A DNA stretch of 33,623 bases from DTU018 sp029550685 (GTDB lineage: Bacteria; Bacillota; Syntrophomonadia; Syntrophomonadales; Syntrophomonadaceae), in NCBI GenBank assembly GCA_035412805.1, contig DAONVO010000016.1, positions 1 through 33,623 of the forward strand, given 5' to 3'. Each line of letters opens with the position of its first letter. Within the stretch, counting starts at the first letter, position 1. Positions 7,343-15,793 of this stretch are shown here, in pieces. The position numbers and the translations under genes are program-made. The notes under the pieces are model-generated. The model worked only from the letters and a program-made list of their open reading frames with translations. It was not told where the DNA came from and did no database searches.

Positions 7343-8196
7343 TAATTACCGGTCTATCCGGTGCAGGTAAATCCCAGGCCGTCAACTGCCTGGAAGATAT
7401 GGGCTACTACTGTGTGGATAATTTACCCCCCGCTCTACTGAATAAAATTGTAGAACTCAGTCTGCAGTCAGAAGGGAAAATCGACAAGGTAGCCCTGGTA
7501 ATTGATGTGCGGGGAGGAGAATTCTTTAATGATCTCTCCCAGGCCTTGCAGGAACTGAAGGAAGCACACATACCTTTTGAGATTCTATTTCTGGAGGCCT
7601 CCAACGAGGTTCTGGTGCGCCGCTTTAAGGAGTCCCGGCGTCGTCACCCTTTGGCAGGCAACCGCAGTTTGCTGGAAGCCATTCAACTGGAAAGGGACAT
7701 GTTGGAGGAACTGCGCGGGCAGGCTAATGTTGTAGTTGACACTTCCACCCTTGATCCCCGGGAGTTAAAGGAGAAATTACAGAATCAATTCAGCCAGTAT
7801 CAGACCCATCCTTTTACGGTGAATCTGGTGTCATTCGGCTATAAAGCCGGTATTCCCATGGATTCGGATTTGGTTATTGATGTTCGCTTTTTGGCCAACC
7901 CATATTATGACCCGGTCATGCGGACCATGACCGGTGCGGACCAACAGGTAATCGATTTTGTTCTGGATTCACCAGTCACCAAATCTTTTACCCGCAGGTT
8001 TCTCAACCTTTTGAAATTCTTAATTCCCTACTATATCAAAGAGGGGAAAACTAATTTAACGGTGGCAATCGGCTGCACGGGAGGCCAGCACCGCTCCGTG
8101 GTTTTAGGAGATTATATTGGCCAGCAGCTGAAGAAATTGGGATACAATGTGCTGATACGGCATAGAGATATTGCAAAGTATAAGATGGAGGAATAA
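7309..8196 (+). CDS. rapZ: RapZ/YvcJ family RNase adapter, nucleotide-binding
   Basis: 295 aa, normal length. RapZ in E. coli controls glmS through small RNAs and RNase E; the Bacillus homologue YvcJ is a GTP/ATP-binding protein linked to competence. Seen: Walker A GLSGAGKS at residues 15-22, VDNLPP, DVRGGEFF, ESRRRHPLA, the C-terminal domain VSFGYKAGIP, DVRFLANPYYD and CTGGQHRSV, the presumed metabolite-binding loop. GTG start at 7309 is supported by GGGGGAGGA ending 9 bases before, inside the PHP gene. Its stop is immediately followed by the yvcK ATG (TAA then ATG). Which RNA or metabolite it senses here is unknown. Confidence 0.96.
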   Translation: MGQETQRIHILIITGLSGAGKSQAVNCLEDMGYYCVDNLPPALLNKIVELSLQSEGKIDKVALVIDVRGGEFFNDLSQALQELKEAHIPFEILFLEASNEVLVRRFKESRRRHPLAGNRSLLEAIQLERDMLEELRGQANVVVDTSTLDPRELKEKLQNQFSQYQTHPFTVNLVSFGYKAGIPMDSDLVIDVRFLANPYYDPVMRTMTGADQQVIDFVLDSPVTKSFTRRFLNLLKFLIPYYIKEGKTNLTVAIGCTGGQHRSVVLGDYIGQQLKKLGYNVLIRHRDIAKYKMEE

Positions 8197-9165
8197 ATGG
8201 CTTCTTTTCTGACAGAACCCAAGGTAGTTGTTATCGGAGGCGGTACCGGTCTGGCGGTGCTGCTTAAAGGTCTTAAAAAATATACCTCTCAGCTTACTGC
8301 GGTAGTTACTGTGACCGATGACGGGGGCAGCTCCGGCCGGCTGCGGGCCGAGTTGGGGGTACTCCCCCCGGGTGATATTCGCAACTGTCTGGTGGCTTTA
8401 GCTGAGACGGAAACTTTAATGGATAAGGTATTTCAACACCGGTTTTCTCAGGGGGATAGCTTGCAGGGACATAATTTGGGCAATTTGCTGCTGGTAGCTA
8501 TGTCGGAAATAACCGGTGATTTTGTATCAGCTATTAAAGAAGTCAGCAAAGTACTGAAGGTACGAGGCAATGTGATACCTTCTACTCTGGAACATGTAGC
8601 GCTAGGTGCCGTGATGAAGGATGGGGTTACGGTTTTCGGGGAAACCTCCATCCGGGAATATGGCGAACCCATTGATAGGCTGTACCTGGTACCGGAATCC
8701 TGTGCCCCGGTGCCGGCCACCCTGGAGGCAATAATGGAGGCTGATGCCATTGTGGTAGGCCCGGGCAGCCTTTTTACCAGTATTATTCCTAATCTGCTGG
8801 TAAACGGGGTGGTAGAGGCTATTCGCCAATCACCGGCTCTGACCTTTTATGTCTGCAACATTATGACCGAGAATGGAGAAACTGATAATTACTCAGCCGC
8901 AGATCACATCTCAGTAATTATGAAGCATATAGGAGAGCAGGTCTTTGATTATGTGGTGGTGAACAATGGCTTCATTGACCAGGAGCGGTTGGACCGTTAT
9001 CTGCAGGAATTGGCCGTACCGGTGTCACCCTCGGTATCTGAACTGCAGGAGCTGGGCATAGAGGTCATTGCGGAAGATCTGGTCAGTGATACTGAGGTAG
9101 CCTGGCACGACCCACATAAGCTGGCCAAAGTGATCTTCGATACTCTGTACCGGGGAAGACCATAA
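8197..9165 (+). CDS. yvcK: YvcK/CofD-like gluconeogenesis factor
   Basis: 322 aa. Homologues bind UDP-sugars and are needed for growth on gluconeogenic carbon and for correct cell shape and peptidoglycan synthesis in Bacillus. The fold is that of the CofD 2-phospho-L-lactate transferase, but the enzyme role is not conserved. Seen: glycine-rich VIGGGTGLAVLLKGLK near the N terminus, TDDGGSSGRLR, LPPGDIRNCLVAL, HNLGNLLL, GPGSLFTSIIPNLLV and YVCNIMTENGET. It starts with ATG directly after the rapZ stop, with GGAGGA at the end of rapZ as ribosome site. It belongs to the rapZ-yvcK-whiA trio conserved in Firmicutes and Actinobacteria. Confidence 0.96.
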   Translation: MASFLTEPKVVVIGGGTGLAVLLKGLKKYTSQLTAVVTVTDDGGSSGRLRAELGVLPPGDIRNCLVALAETETLMDKVFQHRFSQGDSLQGHNLGNLLLVAMSEITGDFVSAIKEVSKVLKVRGNVIPSTLEHVALGAVMKDGVTVFGETSIREYGEPIDRLYLVPESCAPVPATLEAIMEADAIVVGPGSLFTSIIPNLLVNGVVEAIRQSPALTFYVCNIMTENGETDNYSAADHISVIMKHIGEQVFDYVVVNNGFIDQERLDRYLQELAVPVSPSVSELQELGIEVIAEDLVSDTEVAWHDPHKLAKVIFDTLYRGRP

Positions 9166-9180
9166 TGGAGGAAGAACAGT

Positions 9181-10119
9181 ATGAGTTTTGCCATGCAGGT
9201 ACGCGATGAACTGGCCCGGTTAAATGCTGAGCGGTTCTGCTGCCGTAAGGCAGAACTGGCAGCATTGCTGGTGCTGAATGCCTCTTTGCAGGAAAATAAT
9301 GGCCAGCAGATACTGGTGGCGGAATTTGAAAATGCGGCTACAGCGCGTAAAGCGTTTCTATTGATAAAAGAATTGTATGCTCTGCCGGTTTCAGTAAGCG
9401 CTGAAAAAAAGAAGCGTTTTAGGAAAACCAGAGTTTATCTGGTCAAAAGTAAACTGGATGAGTCCTGCCAAGCTATGCTGCGGGAACTAGGCCTAATCAA
9501 TGCTCATGGACAGTTCAGGCCGGGAATAAGATGGAAACTGCTGAACCGCAATTGCTGCAGGAGGGCTTATCTTAGGGGAGCATTTTTAAGCCGGGGGTTT
9601 ATCAGCCGGCCCGAAGGGAATTACCACTTGGAGATTGTGCTCCATGATCAAGCCATGGCCGGTGAAGTGCAAAAGCTCATGGCTCGTCTGAATCTGGAAG
9701 CCCGCCAGACAGAAAGAAAGACCAGCCAGGTTTTGTATATCAAAGATGCGGAAAGCATTGTTGATTTCTTGCGGACTGTGGGAGCCAGCAAAGCCTTGCT
9801 GGATTTCGAAAACGTTCGCATTTTGAAATCAATGCGTAACAATGTCAACCGGCAGGTGAATTTTGAAACAGCCAATTTAGTTAAAACTGTAGATGCGTCT
9901 ATAAGACAAATCGAGGCAATTAAGCAAATCGTTGATTCCCATGGCTGGGAGGGCATTCCGCCCGGACTTCGAACCCTGGCCCAATTAAGGCTGGAGTTTC
10001 CCGATTCGTCCCTGAAGGAATTAGGAGAAATGATGGCCCCGCCCCTTACTAAATCAGGAGTCGCCCACCGCATGCGCAAGATAGAAGATCTAGCTGACCA
10101 AATCATGCTGGGAGAATAG
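9181..10119 (+). CDS. whiA: WhiA sporulation/cell-division regulator
   Basis: 312 aa. WhiA has an N-terminal fold like LAGLIDADG homing endonucleases, without nuclease activity, and a C-terminal helix-turn-helix. In Streptomyces it activates sporulation genes with WhiB; in Bacillus it influences division and chromosome segregation. Seen: FAMQVRDELARL, CCRKAELAALL, CCRRAYLRGAFLSRGFI, YHLEIVLHD, and the HTH region LAQLRLEFPDSSLKELGEMM followed by TKSGVAHRMRKIEDLA. ATG 9181 follows GGAGGAAGA about 6 bases upstream and 15 bases after yvcK, so it is in the same operon. Confidence 0.96.
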   Translation: MSFAMQVRDELARLNAERFCCRKAELAALLVLNASLQENNGQQILVAEFENAATARKAFLLIKELYALPVSVSAEKKKRFRKTRVYLVKSKLDESCQAMLRELGLINAHGQFRPGIRWKLLNRNCCRRAYLRGAFLSRGFISRPEGNYHLEIVLHDQAMAGEVQKLMARLNLEARQTERKTSQVLYIKDAESIVDFLRTVGASKALLDFENVRILKSMRNNVNRQVNFETANLVKTVDASIRQIEAIKQIVDSHGWEGIPPGLRTLAQLRLEFPDSSLKELGEMMAPPLTKSGVAHRMRKIEDLADQIMLGE

Positions 10120-10192
10120 CAGCAGGACATCAACGGGGATTCAACGAATATTTTACTCTGATGAGAACTTGCTAAATGTAAGGGAGTACAAA

Positions 10193-11590
10193 ATGAAGCT
10201 TACCCACGACATTTTCCTGGAACAACAGCAAAAGCTGCTCATGACGCCTGAACTCCGGCAGGCCATTGCTATTTTGCAAATGTCCACCCTGGAGCTGAGT
10301 GAGTATATACAAAAGGAACTGGAAGAAAACCCCTTCCTCGATGAACGGGAACCAGAAGAGGTACCTGAAAGGGAAAGGGAGGACCAGGAAGCTGAGGCGG
10401 AAGCCAATAGCACTTTGGAACAATGGATAGAATTTCACCATGACCGTGACTCAGCCTATATGCCCCAGGAAAAAGAAGAAGAAAAGTCCCTGGAAAACTT
10501 CATTACCAGCCGCCCCAGTTTGATAGATCACCTGGAATTCCAACTGCGCATGGTAACCAGGGACGAATTGGACCTGCGCATCGGAGAGTATTTGATCGGC
10601 AGCATCGATAACAACGGTTACCTGACTGTGGAACTCAGTGAGGTAGCCGAACAGATGGGAGTAACCGAATCCAGAGTCGAAGAAGTTCTGGAGATGATTC
10701 ATACCTTTCATCCCTATGGGGTGGGGGCCCGCGATTTACCGGAATGCCTTTTGATTCAGCTTCATCATTATGGGAAGGACGATCCAGTAATAACTACCAT
10801 AGTAAAGAACCACCTGGAGGATATTGGCCGGGGCAGGCTTAATCGCATAGCCCAGGCTGTGAACCTTTCAATCCAGCAGGTGCAAGAGATATGCGACTTA
10901 ATTCGCACTTTAGATCCTAAACCCGGTTTACAGTACAGCAACAGCGACCAGATTAAATATATTATCCCTGATATTTTTGTGGAAAAGGTAGATGGCGAAT
11001 ATGTAGTAATAGTAAACGACTTTCAATTTCCTCGCCTGACCGTCAACCGGCTTTATGAGAAAATCATGCGCCAAACCGAATCGACCTTTACCCCGGAGAC
11101 CCGCAAGTATTTGGAGGAAAAAATAGGATCAGCTATGTGGCTGATTCGCAGTATCGAGCAGCGGCGCATGACTCTATACAAGGTGGCCCGCTGCATAGTG
11201 GATATTCAAAAAGACTTTCTTGATAACGGGGTAGCCTGCTTAAAACCTCTAACCTTGCGTGAGGTGGCCGATATTGTAGAAGTGCATGAGTCAACAGTAA
11301 GCCGAGCCACTACCAACAAGTATATCCAGACTCCGCAAGGCTTGTTTGAGTTAAAATACTTCTTCAGTACCGGGGTCCAATGTACACGGAGCGAGGAAAA
11401 AGTCTCCGCCCGCAGCATAAAAAAGAGGATAGAAGAGTTGGTAGCCCAGGAAGATCCCACCCGTCCTTTGAGCGACGAAGCAATCGCCCAGACTCTGCAA
11501 GAGCAGGGCATCTGCATTTCCCGCCGTACCGTGGCCAAATACCGCAGCGAACTAGGTATTGCCTGCACCATGGCCCGCCGCCGCTATTAA
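10193..11590 (+). CDS. rpoN: RNA polymerase sigma-54 factor
   Basis: 465 aa, full length. Sigma-54 directs RNA polymerase to -24/-12 promoters and needs AAA+ activators to open them. Seen: the Gln/Leu-rich activator-interacting region I (QQQKLLMTPELRQAIAILQM, residues ~11-30), an acidic linker, the core-binding domain (IGSIDNNGYL), the HTH (LREVADIVEVHESTVSRATTNKY), and the RpoN box with RRTVAKYRSELGI near the C terminus. The box begins SRRTVAKYR where many proteins have ARRTVAKYR. The start is ATG 10193 after AAGGGAG; an in-frame TTG lies 24 bases upstream. No sigma-54 activator is in the window. It sits between whiA and the glycolytic operon, 73 bases after whiA. Confidence 0.97.
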   Translation: MKLTHDIFLEQQQKLLMTPELRQAIAILQMSTLELSEYIQKELEENPFLDEREPEEVPEREREDQEAEAEANSTLEQWIEFHHDRDSAYMPQEKEEEKSLENFITSRPSLIDHLEFQLRMVTRDELDLRIGEYLIGSIDNNGYLTVELSEVAEQMGVTESRVEEVLEMIHTFHPYGVGARDLPECLLIQLHHYGKDDPVITTIVKNHLEDIGRGRLNRIAQAVNLSIQQVQEICDLIRTLDPKPGLQYSNSDQIKYIIPDIFVEKVDGEYVVIVNDFQFPRLTVNRLYEKIMRQTESTFTPETRKYLEEKIGSAMWLIRSIEQRRMTLYKVARCIVDIQKDFLDNGVACLKPLTLREVADIVEVHESTVSRATTNKYIQTPQGLFELKYFFSTGVQCTRSEEKVSARSIKKRIEELVAQEDPTRPLSDEAIAQTLQEQGICISRRTVAKYRSELGIACTMARRRY

Positions 11591-11622
11591 GAGTTGACAG
11601 CCTTTAAATTTTATGGAAATGT

Positions 11623-11651
11623 GCATCAAATATTGGTATTTGTGCTATAAT
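11623..11651 (+). promoter_or_regulatory. Promoter of the cggR-glycolytic operon
   Basis: TGTGCTATAAT (11641-11651) is a consensus extended -10, with TATAAT at 11646-11651. The -35 position 17 bases upstream (about 11623) is weak, as expected when the extended -10 carries recognition. It lies between rpoN and cggR, about 95 bases before the cggR start. A second weaker -10, TACAAT at 11683-11688, is possible. Confidence 0.7.
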
Positions 11652-11694
11652 AAATACACAGTCAAGCGAATTTTGGCTCTAGTACAATTATAGT

Positions 11695-11729
11695 GGGACG
11701 AAATTGCCCCTAAGGAGCAATAGCGTCCC
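11695..11729. promoter_or_regulatory. 35-bp dyad, likely CggR operator
   Basis: GGGACG (11695-11700) is mirrored by CGTCCC (11724-11729), and ATTGCCCC (11703-11710) by GGAGCAAT (11714-11721) with one mismatch, around a three-base TAA centre. It lies downstream of the promoter and 16 bases before the cggR start. The Bacillus CggR operator is also placed downstream of its promoter and contains CGGGAC-type half-sites. The match is to position and half-site, not to the exact repeat arrangement. It could equally act as an RNA hairpin in the leader. Confidence 0.55.
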
Positions 11730-11745
11730 AAGGCGAGGTGTAGTT

Positions 11746-12786
11746 ATGGATCATCTTTTTAGTTTGATGGAGCGTTTCGTTCCAGAAGCGCTAGAGATCA
11801 TAACTATGCGCTACCAAATATTGCGTCTGGTGTTTTATCAGCAACCAATAGGCAGACGTCAGATCAGCAAAGCCCTTAATTATCCAGAGCGAACGGTGCG
11901 CGGAGAAGTCGAGGTCTTGCGTTCGAAAGGTGCTTTATACACTACGGCGGCCGGGATTTTTCTTACCCCTTCCGGTAAATCCTTACTCCAGGAGATAGAC
12001 CAATACATCCCTTTCCTATATCAAACCCAAACATTAGCTTACGAAATTAAACAAATGTTTAATCTGCAGGAAGTAATAGTTGTCCCCGGAGATTCTTACC
12101 AAAATCACTTGGTCAAGAAAGATATAGGAATCGCTGCGGCGCGCTTTCTGCAGCGTATTTTAAAGCCGGGCTGCATTCTGGCGGTTACCGGCGGAACCAC
12201 CCTGGCGGAAATGGCCGCTGCCATGGAGCAAGGACCGGGCATGGAAAATATTTTGGTGGTGCCGGCCCGGGGCGGATTGGGGGAAGACATGGAACAACAA
12301 GCCGGTACGATTGCCGCTCGTATTGCCAAGAGCCTGGGAGGCCAGTACCGTCTTCTGCATATCCCGGATAGTTTGGAGGAAAACACAGCGGAAGTTCTGC
12401 GGCAGGATAGTCATGTCAACGAAATTATTCAAACAATTAAATCCAGTGATATTTTAGTGCATGGCATCGGTTCAGCTTTGGAAATGGCCAGCCGCCGTAA
12501 CTTTACGGCCAGTGAGCTGAAGCAGCTCCATGATCGTGGGGCGGTAGGAGAAGCCATGCGATATTATTTTGATAAAGCGGGCAAAATAGTTTTTGAAGTT
12601 GCCGGTATTGGTTTGGAACGGACTGATCTGGACAAAATACCTGAGATCATAGCGGTAGCCGGCGGGAGTCATAAGGGTGATGCCATCCGGGCGGTACTTA
12701 ATGGCTGTCGTACCACCGCTTTAATTACTGATGAAGGTGCTGCACTTAAAATTTTGCATAATAACAACGGTAATAAGAAAGGGTGA
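11746..12786 (+). CDS. cggR: CggR, SorC-family glycolytic regulator
   Basis: 346 aa. CggR represses the gap operon, and fructose-1,6-bisphosphate relieves repression in Bacillus. Seen: an N-terminal winged HTH (MRYQILRLVFYQQPIGRRQISKALNYPERTVRGEVEVLRSKG, about residues 20-62, split here only as description) and a SorC sugar-phosphate-binding domain (AVTGGTTLAEMAAAM, VVPARGGLGEDMEQQAGTIAA, VHGIGSALEMASRR, AVAGGSHKGDAIRAVL). ATG 11746 is preceded by AGGCGAGG; in-frame codons back to 11704 would place the start inside the dyad. The stop overlaps the gap start (TGATG). It is first in the operon, as in Bacillus, implying autoregulation. Confidence 0.95.
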   Translation: MDHLFSLMERFVPEALEIITMRYQILRLVFYQQPIGRRQISKALNYPERTVRGEVEVLRSKGALYTTAAGIFLTPSGKSLLQEIDQYIPFLYQTQTLAYEIKQMFNLQEVIVVPGDSYQNHLVKKDIGIAAARFLQRILKPGCILAVTGGTTLAEMAAAMEQGPGMENILVVPARGGLGEDMEQQAGTIAARIAKSLGGQYRLLHIPDSLEENTAEVLRQDSHVNEIIQTIKSSDILVHGIGSALEMASRRNFTASELKQLHDRGAVGEAMRYYFDKAGKIVFEVAGIGLERTDLDKIPEIIAVAGGSHKGDAIRAVLNGCRTTALITDEGAALKILHNNNGNKKG

Positions 12787-13796
12787 TGATGGTGGCGGTC
12801 AAGATAGCTATTAACGGGTTTGGCCGTATAGGAAGACTGGTAGGGCGTATAGCCATGCAGCGTGATGATGTAGAAATCGCAGCTATTAATGATCTGGGCA
12901 GTATTACAGCTAGTGCGCACCTTTTCAAGTACGATTCTCTGCATGGTCAGTATAACGGAACAGTTGAGGAAGATGGGAAAAACTTAATTATTGATGGGCA
13001 TTCTATTCCTTATCTATCGGAAAAAGATCCCGAAAACCTGCCCTGGGAACAATTGGGGGTCCAAATAGTTGTGGAGGGAACCGGAAAGTTTCGCTCCCAG
13101 GACAAAGCCGGTAAACATATCAAGGCCGGAGCGAAGAAGGTCATTATCACTGCGCCTGGCAAAGATGTAGAGTTAACTTTGGTGATGGGAGTCAACCATC
13201 AAAAGTACCGGCCCGAATACCAGGTTATATCTATGGCGTCCTGTACCACCAATTGCCTGGCTCCAGTGGCGAAAGTACTCATGGAGGAATTTGGCATTGT
13301 CAAAGGGTTTATGAATACGGTTCATTCTTACACCAATGACCAGCGTATTCTCGATTTGGAACACAGTGATTTACGCAGAGCCCGGGCCGCAGCCCAGTCT
13401 ATGATTCCTACCACTACCGGTGCCGCCAGTGCTTTAGGGTTGGTGATACCGGAACTGGACGGGAAACTGGATGGCCTGGCAGTACGGGTCCCTACGCCCA
13501 CCGTATCCCTGTTGGATCTGACAGTGGAACTGGAAAAACCGGCTTCCCGTGAACAAATCAATGCAGCATTCCTCGCAGCCAGCAAAGGCAATCTTAAGGG
13601 GATTCTCCATTACACCGAAGTACCGCTGGTTTCCAGTGACTACCGGGGAACAGAGTATTCGGCTATTGTAGATGGTCTTCTGACAATGACTATAGGCGAC
13701 CGGATGGCGAAAATAATTGCCTGGTACGATAATGAATGGGCTTATTCCACTCGAGTGGTTGATACAGTCTCCTTTATTGCCAGCCAGGGATTATAA
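12786..13796 (+). CDS. gap: Glyceraldehyde-3-phosphate dehydrogenase, type I
   Basis: 336 aa. It oxidises glyceraldehyde-3-phosphate to 1,3-bisphosphoglycerate with NAD reduction. Seen: Rossmann INGFGRIGR, NDL (the Asp typical of NAD rather than NADP use), catalytic Cys153 in ASCTTNC, RRARAAAQSMIPTTTG, RVPTPTVSLLDLTVEL, and WYDNEWAYSTRVVD. Two changes from the common pattern: Met in place of Asn just before ASCTTNC, and TGAASALG where TGAAKAVG is usual. All core catalytic residues I can check are present. Start codons at 12786, 12789 (ATG) and 12792 (GTG) are all possible behind GAAAGGG; 12786 overlaps the cggR stop and suggests coupling. It is the second gene of the glycolytic operon. Confidence 0.95.
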   Translation: MMVAVKIAINGFGRIGRLVGRIAMQRDDVEIAAINDLGSITASAHLFKYDSLHGQYNGTVEEDGKNLIIDGHSIPYLSEKDPENLPWEQLGVQIVVEGTGKFRSQDKAGKHIKAGAKKVIITAPGKDVELTLVMGVNHQKYRPEYQVISMASCTTNCLAPVAKVLMEEFGIVKGFMNTVHSYTNDQRILDLEHSDLRRARAAAQSMIPTTTGAASALGLVIPELDGKLDGLAVRVPTPTVSLLDLTVELEKPASREQINAAFLAASKGNLKGILHYTEVPLVSSDYRGTEYSAIVDGLLTMTIGDRMAKIIAWYDNEWAYSTRVVDTVSFIASQGL

Positions 13797-13822
13797 CAAA
13801 TTAAGATAGGGGTGCTTGAGTT

Positions 13823-15013
13823 TTGCAAACCATAAAAGACGTACAGCTCCAGGGTAAGACGGTTTTGCTAAGAGTTGACTTCAATGTGCCTATGAATAAG
13901 GACGGAACCATTATTGATGACGGCAAGATAAGAGCCGCCCTGCCTACCATAGAATATATAATGGGCCAGGGAGCTAAATTGATTGCCATGAGCCATTTAG
14001 GCCGGCCCAAGGGACAACCAGATCCGAAGTACAGCCTGAAACCAGTGGCAAATCACCTGCAAAGCCTGGTGAATAATAAAGTAATCATGGCAAATGACAG
14101 TGTTGGCCCGGCGGTAAAGGAAGCGGTTAATCAGCTCCAGCCGGGAGAAATATTACTGCTGGAAAACTTGCGCTTCCATGCGGAAGAGGAGAAAAATGAT
14201 GCCCAATATGCCCGGCAGCTGGCTGATTTGGCTGATGTATATGTTAACGATGCTTTTGGTACAGCTCACCGGGCTCATGCTTCTACTGCCGGAGTGGCTG
14301 ACTACCTGCCGGCTTATGCAGGCTTTTTGATGGAACAGGAAGTTAAAATGCTGCGGCAGGTGCTGGATCATCCAGAACCGCCTCGCATGGCTATCCTGGG
14401 AGGAGCCAAGGTAGCTGACAAACTGGGACTCATCGGCAATTTAATTAATAAAATGGATATACTGCTGATCGGCGGCGGGATGGCTAACACTTTTCTGAAA
14501 GCCCAGGGCTATGAAATAGGGAAATCTATATGCGAGGCTGATCTGGTGGACAAAGCCAGCCAACTCCTGCAAACCGCCCAGGAACGTGGAGTTAGCATTC
14601 TACTGCCCAATGATGTGGTAGTGACTGATGCCATATCCGCTGATGCGGTAGCGGAAACGTATCCGGTTGACCGGGTTCCCGCCGATAAAATGATAGTTGA
14701 TGCGGGGCCTGAAACTATTGCCCGGTTCACAGAGGCTATTGAGAAAGCTCACACTATAGTCTGGAATGGCCCCTTAGGAGTTTATGAACACGAACAGTTT
14801 GCCCGGGGAACCTGGGAAGTAGCTCGAGCTATAGCCCGTTCCCAGGCGGTGAGTGTCATCGGCGGCGGGGACTCAGCTGCAGCCGTACAGAATCTAGGGT
14901 TGGAAAAGGATATCACCCATATTTCTACTGGTGGAGGAGCGACCCTGGAGTTTTTGGAAGGACGTATTTTACCAGGGGTAGCAGTAGTAGAAGGGGCCAA
15001 AGTACTTCATTAG
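13823..15013 (+). CDS. pgk: Phosphoglycerate kinase
   Basis: 396 aa. It transfers phosphate from 1,3-bisphosphoglycerate to ADP, the first substrate-level ATP of glycolysis. Seen: LRVDFNVPMNKDGTI, SHLGRPKG, LENLRFHAEEEKND, VNDAFGTAHRAHAS, ILGGAKVADKLGLI, and the C-terminal VWNGPLGVYE and IGGGDSAAAV. TTG 13823 is the start: AGGGGTG ends 8 bases upstream and no ATG or GTG lies nearby in frame. It is 26 bases after gap, in the same operon. Confidence 0.97.
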   Translation: MQTIKDVQLQGKTVLLRVDFNVPMNKDGTIIDDGKIRAALPTIEYIMGQGAKLIAMSHLGRPKGQPDPKYSLKPVANHLQSLVNNKVIMANDSVGPAVKEAVNQLQPGEILLLENLRFHAEEEKNDAQYARQLADLADVYVNDAFGTAHRAHASTAGVADYLPAYAGFLMEQEVKMLRQVLDHPEPPRMAILGGAKVADKLGLIGNLINKMDILLIGGGMANTFLKAQGYEIGKSICEADLVDKASQLLQTAQERGVSILLPNDVVVTDAISADAVAETYPVDRVPADKMIVDAGPETIARFTEAIEKAHTIVWNGPLGVYEHEQFARGTWEVARAIARSQAVSVIGGGDSAAAVQNLGLEKDITHISTGGGATLEFLEGRILPGVAVVEGAKVLH

Positions 15014-15034
15014 GACAGTGAGGTTAAAAGTTAA

Positions 15035-15793
15035 ATGCGCAACAAATTGGCTATTGCTAACTGGAAAATGAATAAAAGCCGGGCGGAGGCCAAGGAGTTC
15101 TGTGAGCAGCTCCGTCAGGCAGCACCGGAATTAACCGGGGTGGAAACGGTGGTGTGCCCTCCTTTTACCTCTTTGTACCTGGTGGCAGAACAGCTTGAAA
15201 ATACTGGAGTTCACTGGGGAGGGCAGAACTGCTTTTGGGAAGAACAGGGAGCCTATACCGGTGAAGTATCGCCTCTAATGCTGCGCGACTTGAGGTGCAG
15301 GTATGTTATCCTTGGGCATTCCGAGCGGCGCCAAATCCTGGGGGAAACCGACGCCATGATAAACCGTAAGTTGGCAGCGGCTATAGGAGCCGGACTTATT
15401 CCTATATTGTGTGTAGGGGAAACTCTGCAGGAGAGAGAAAACCACCGGGCCCGGGAAGTGGTGAAAGAACAACTGGATCAGGATCTGCGCAACCTGGCAC
15501 CACCGACTGCCGGACTAGTCATAGCCTATGAACCAGTTTGGGCAATTGGTACCGGGGTTAATGCTTCCAGCGACGATGCTCAGGAAATGATAAGTTTTAT
15601 TCGAGAACGGCTGGCCCAATCCCTGGGGCCCGAATCTGCTGCTGTGACTCCTATTTTATACGGAGGCAGTGTTAACAGTAACAACATAGCCGAAATAATG
15701 GCGGAAAAAGACATTGACGGGGCTTTAATCGGAGGTGCCAGCCTTCAGGTAAGCTCGTTCGTCACCATTGCGAGGTTAATTGCCAATGCCTAA
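15035..15793 (+). CDS. tpiA: Triosephosphate isomerase
   Basis: 252 aa, the usual length. It interconverts dihydroxyacetone phosphate and glyceraldehyde-3-phosphate. Seen: ANWKMNKS (catalytic Lys), VILGHSERR (catalytic His), AYEPVWAIGTG (catalytic Glu and start of loop 6), and phosphate-binding YGGSVNSNN and GALIGGASL. ATG 15035 follows a modest site (GTGAGG about 10 bases upstream). Its last bases overlap gpmI, pointing to translational coupling. Confidence 0.97.
   Translation: MRNKLAIANWKMNKSRAEAKEFCEQLRQAAPELTGVETVVCPPFTSLYLVAEQLENTGVHWGGQNCFWEEQGAYTGEVSPLMLRDLRCRYVILGHSERRQILGETDAMINRKLAAAIGAGLIPILCVGETLQERENHRAREVVKEQLDQDLRNLAPPTAGLVIAYEPVWAIGTGVNASSDDAQEMISFIRERLAQSLGPESAAVTPILYGGSVNSNNIAEIMAEKDIDGALIGGASLQVSSFVTIARLIANA

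Noticed and set aside
11638..11661. Rex-like site TTGTG...CACA over the cggR promoter
   Set aside because: The spacing between the half-sites is about 12 bases where Rex sites have about 8, and the right half is incomplete.
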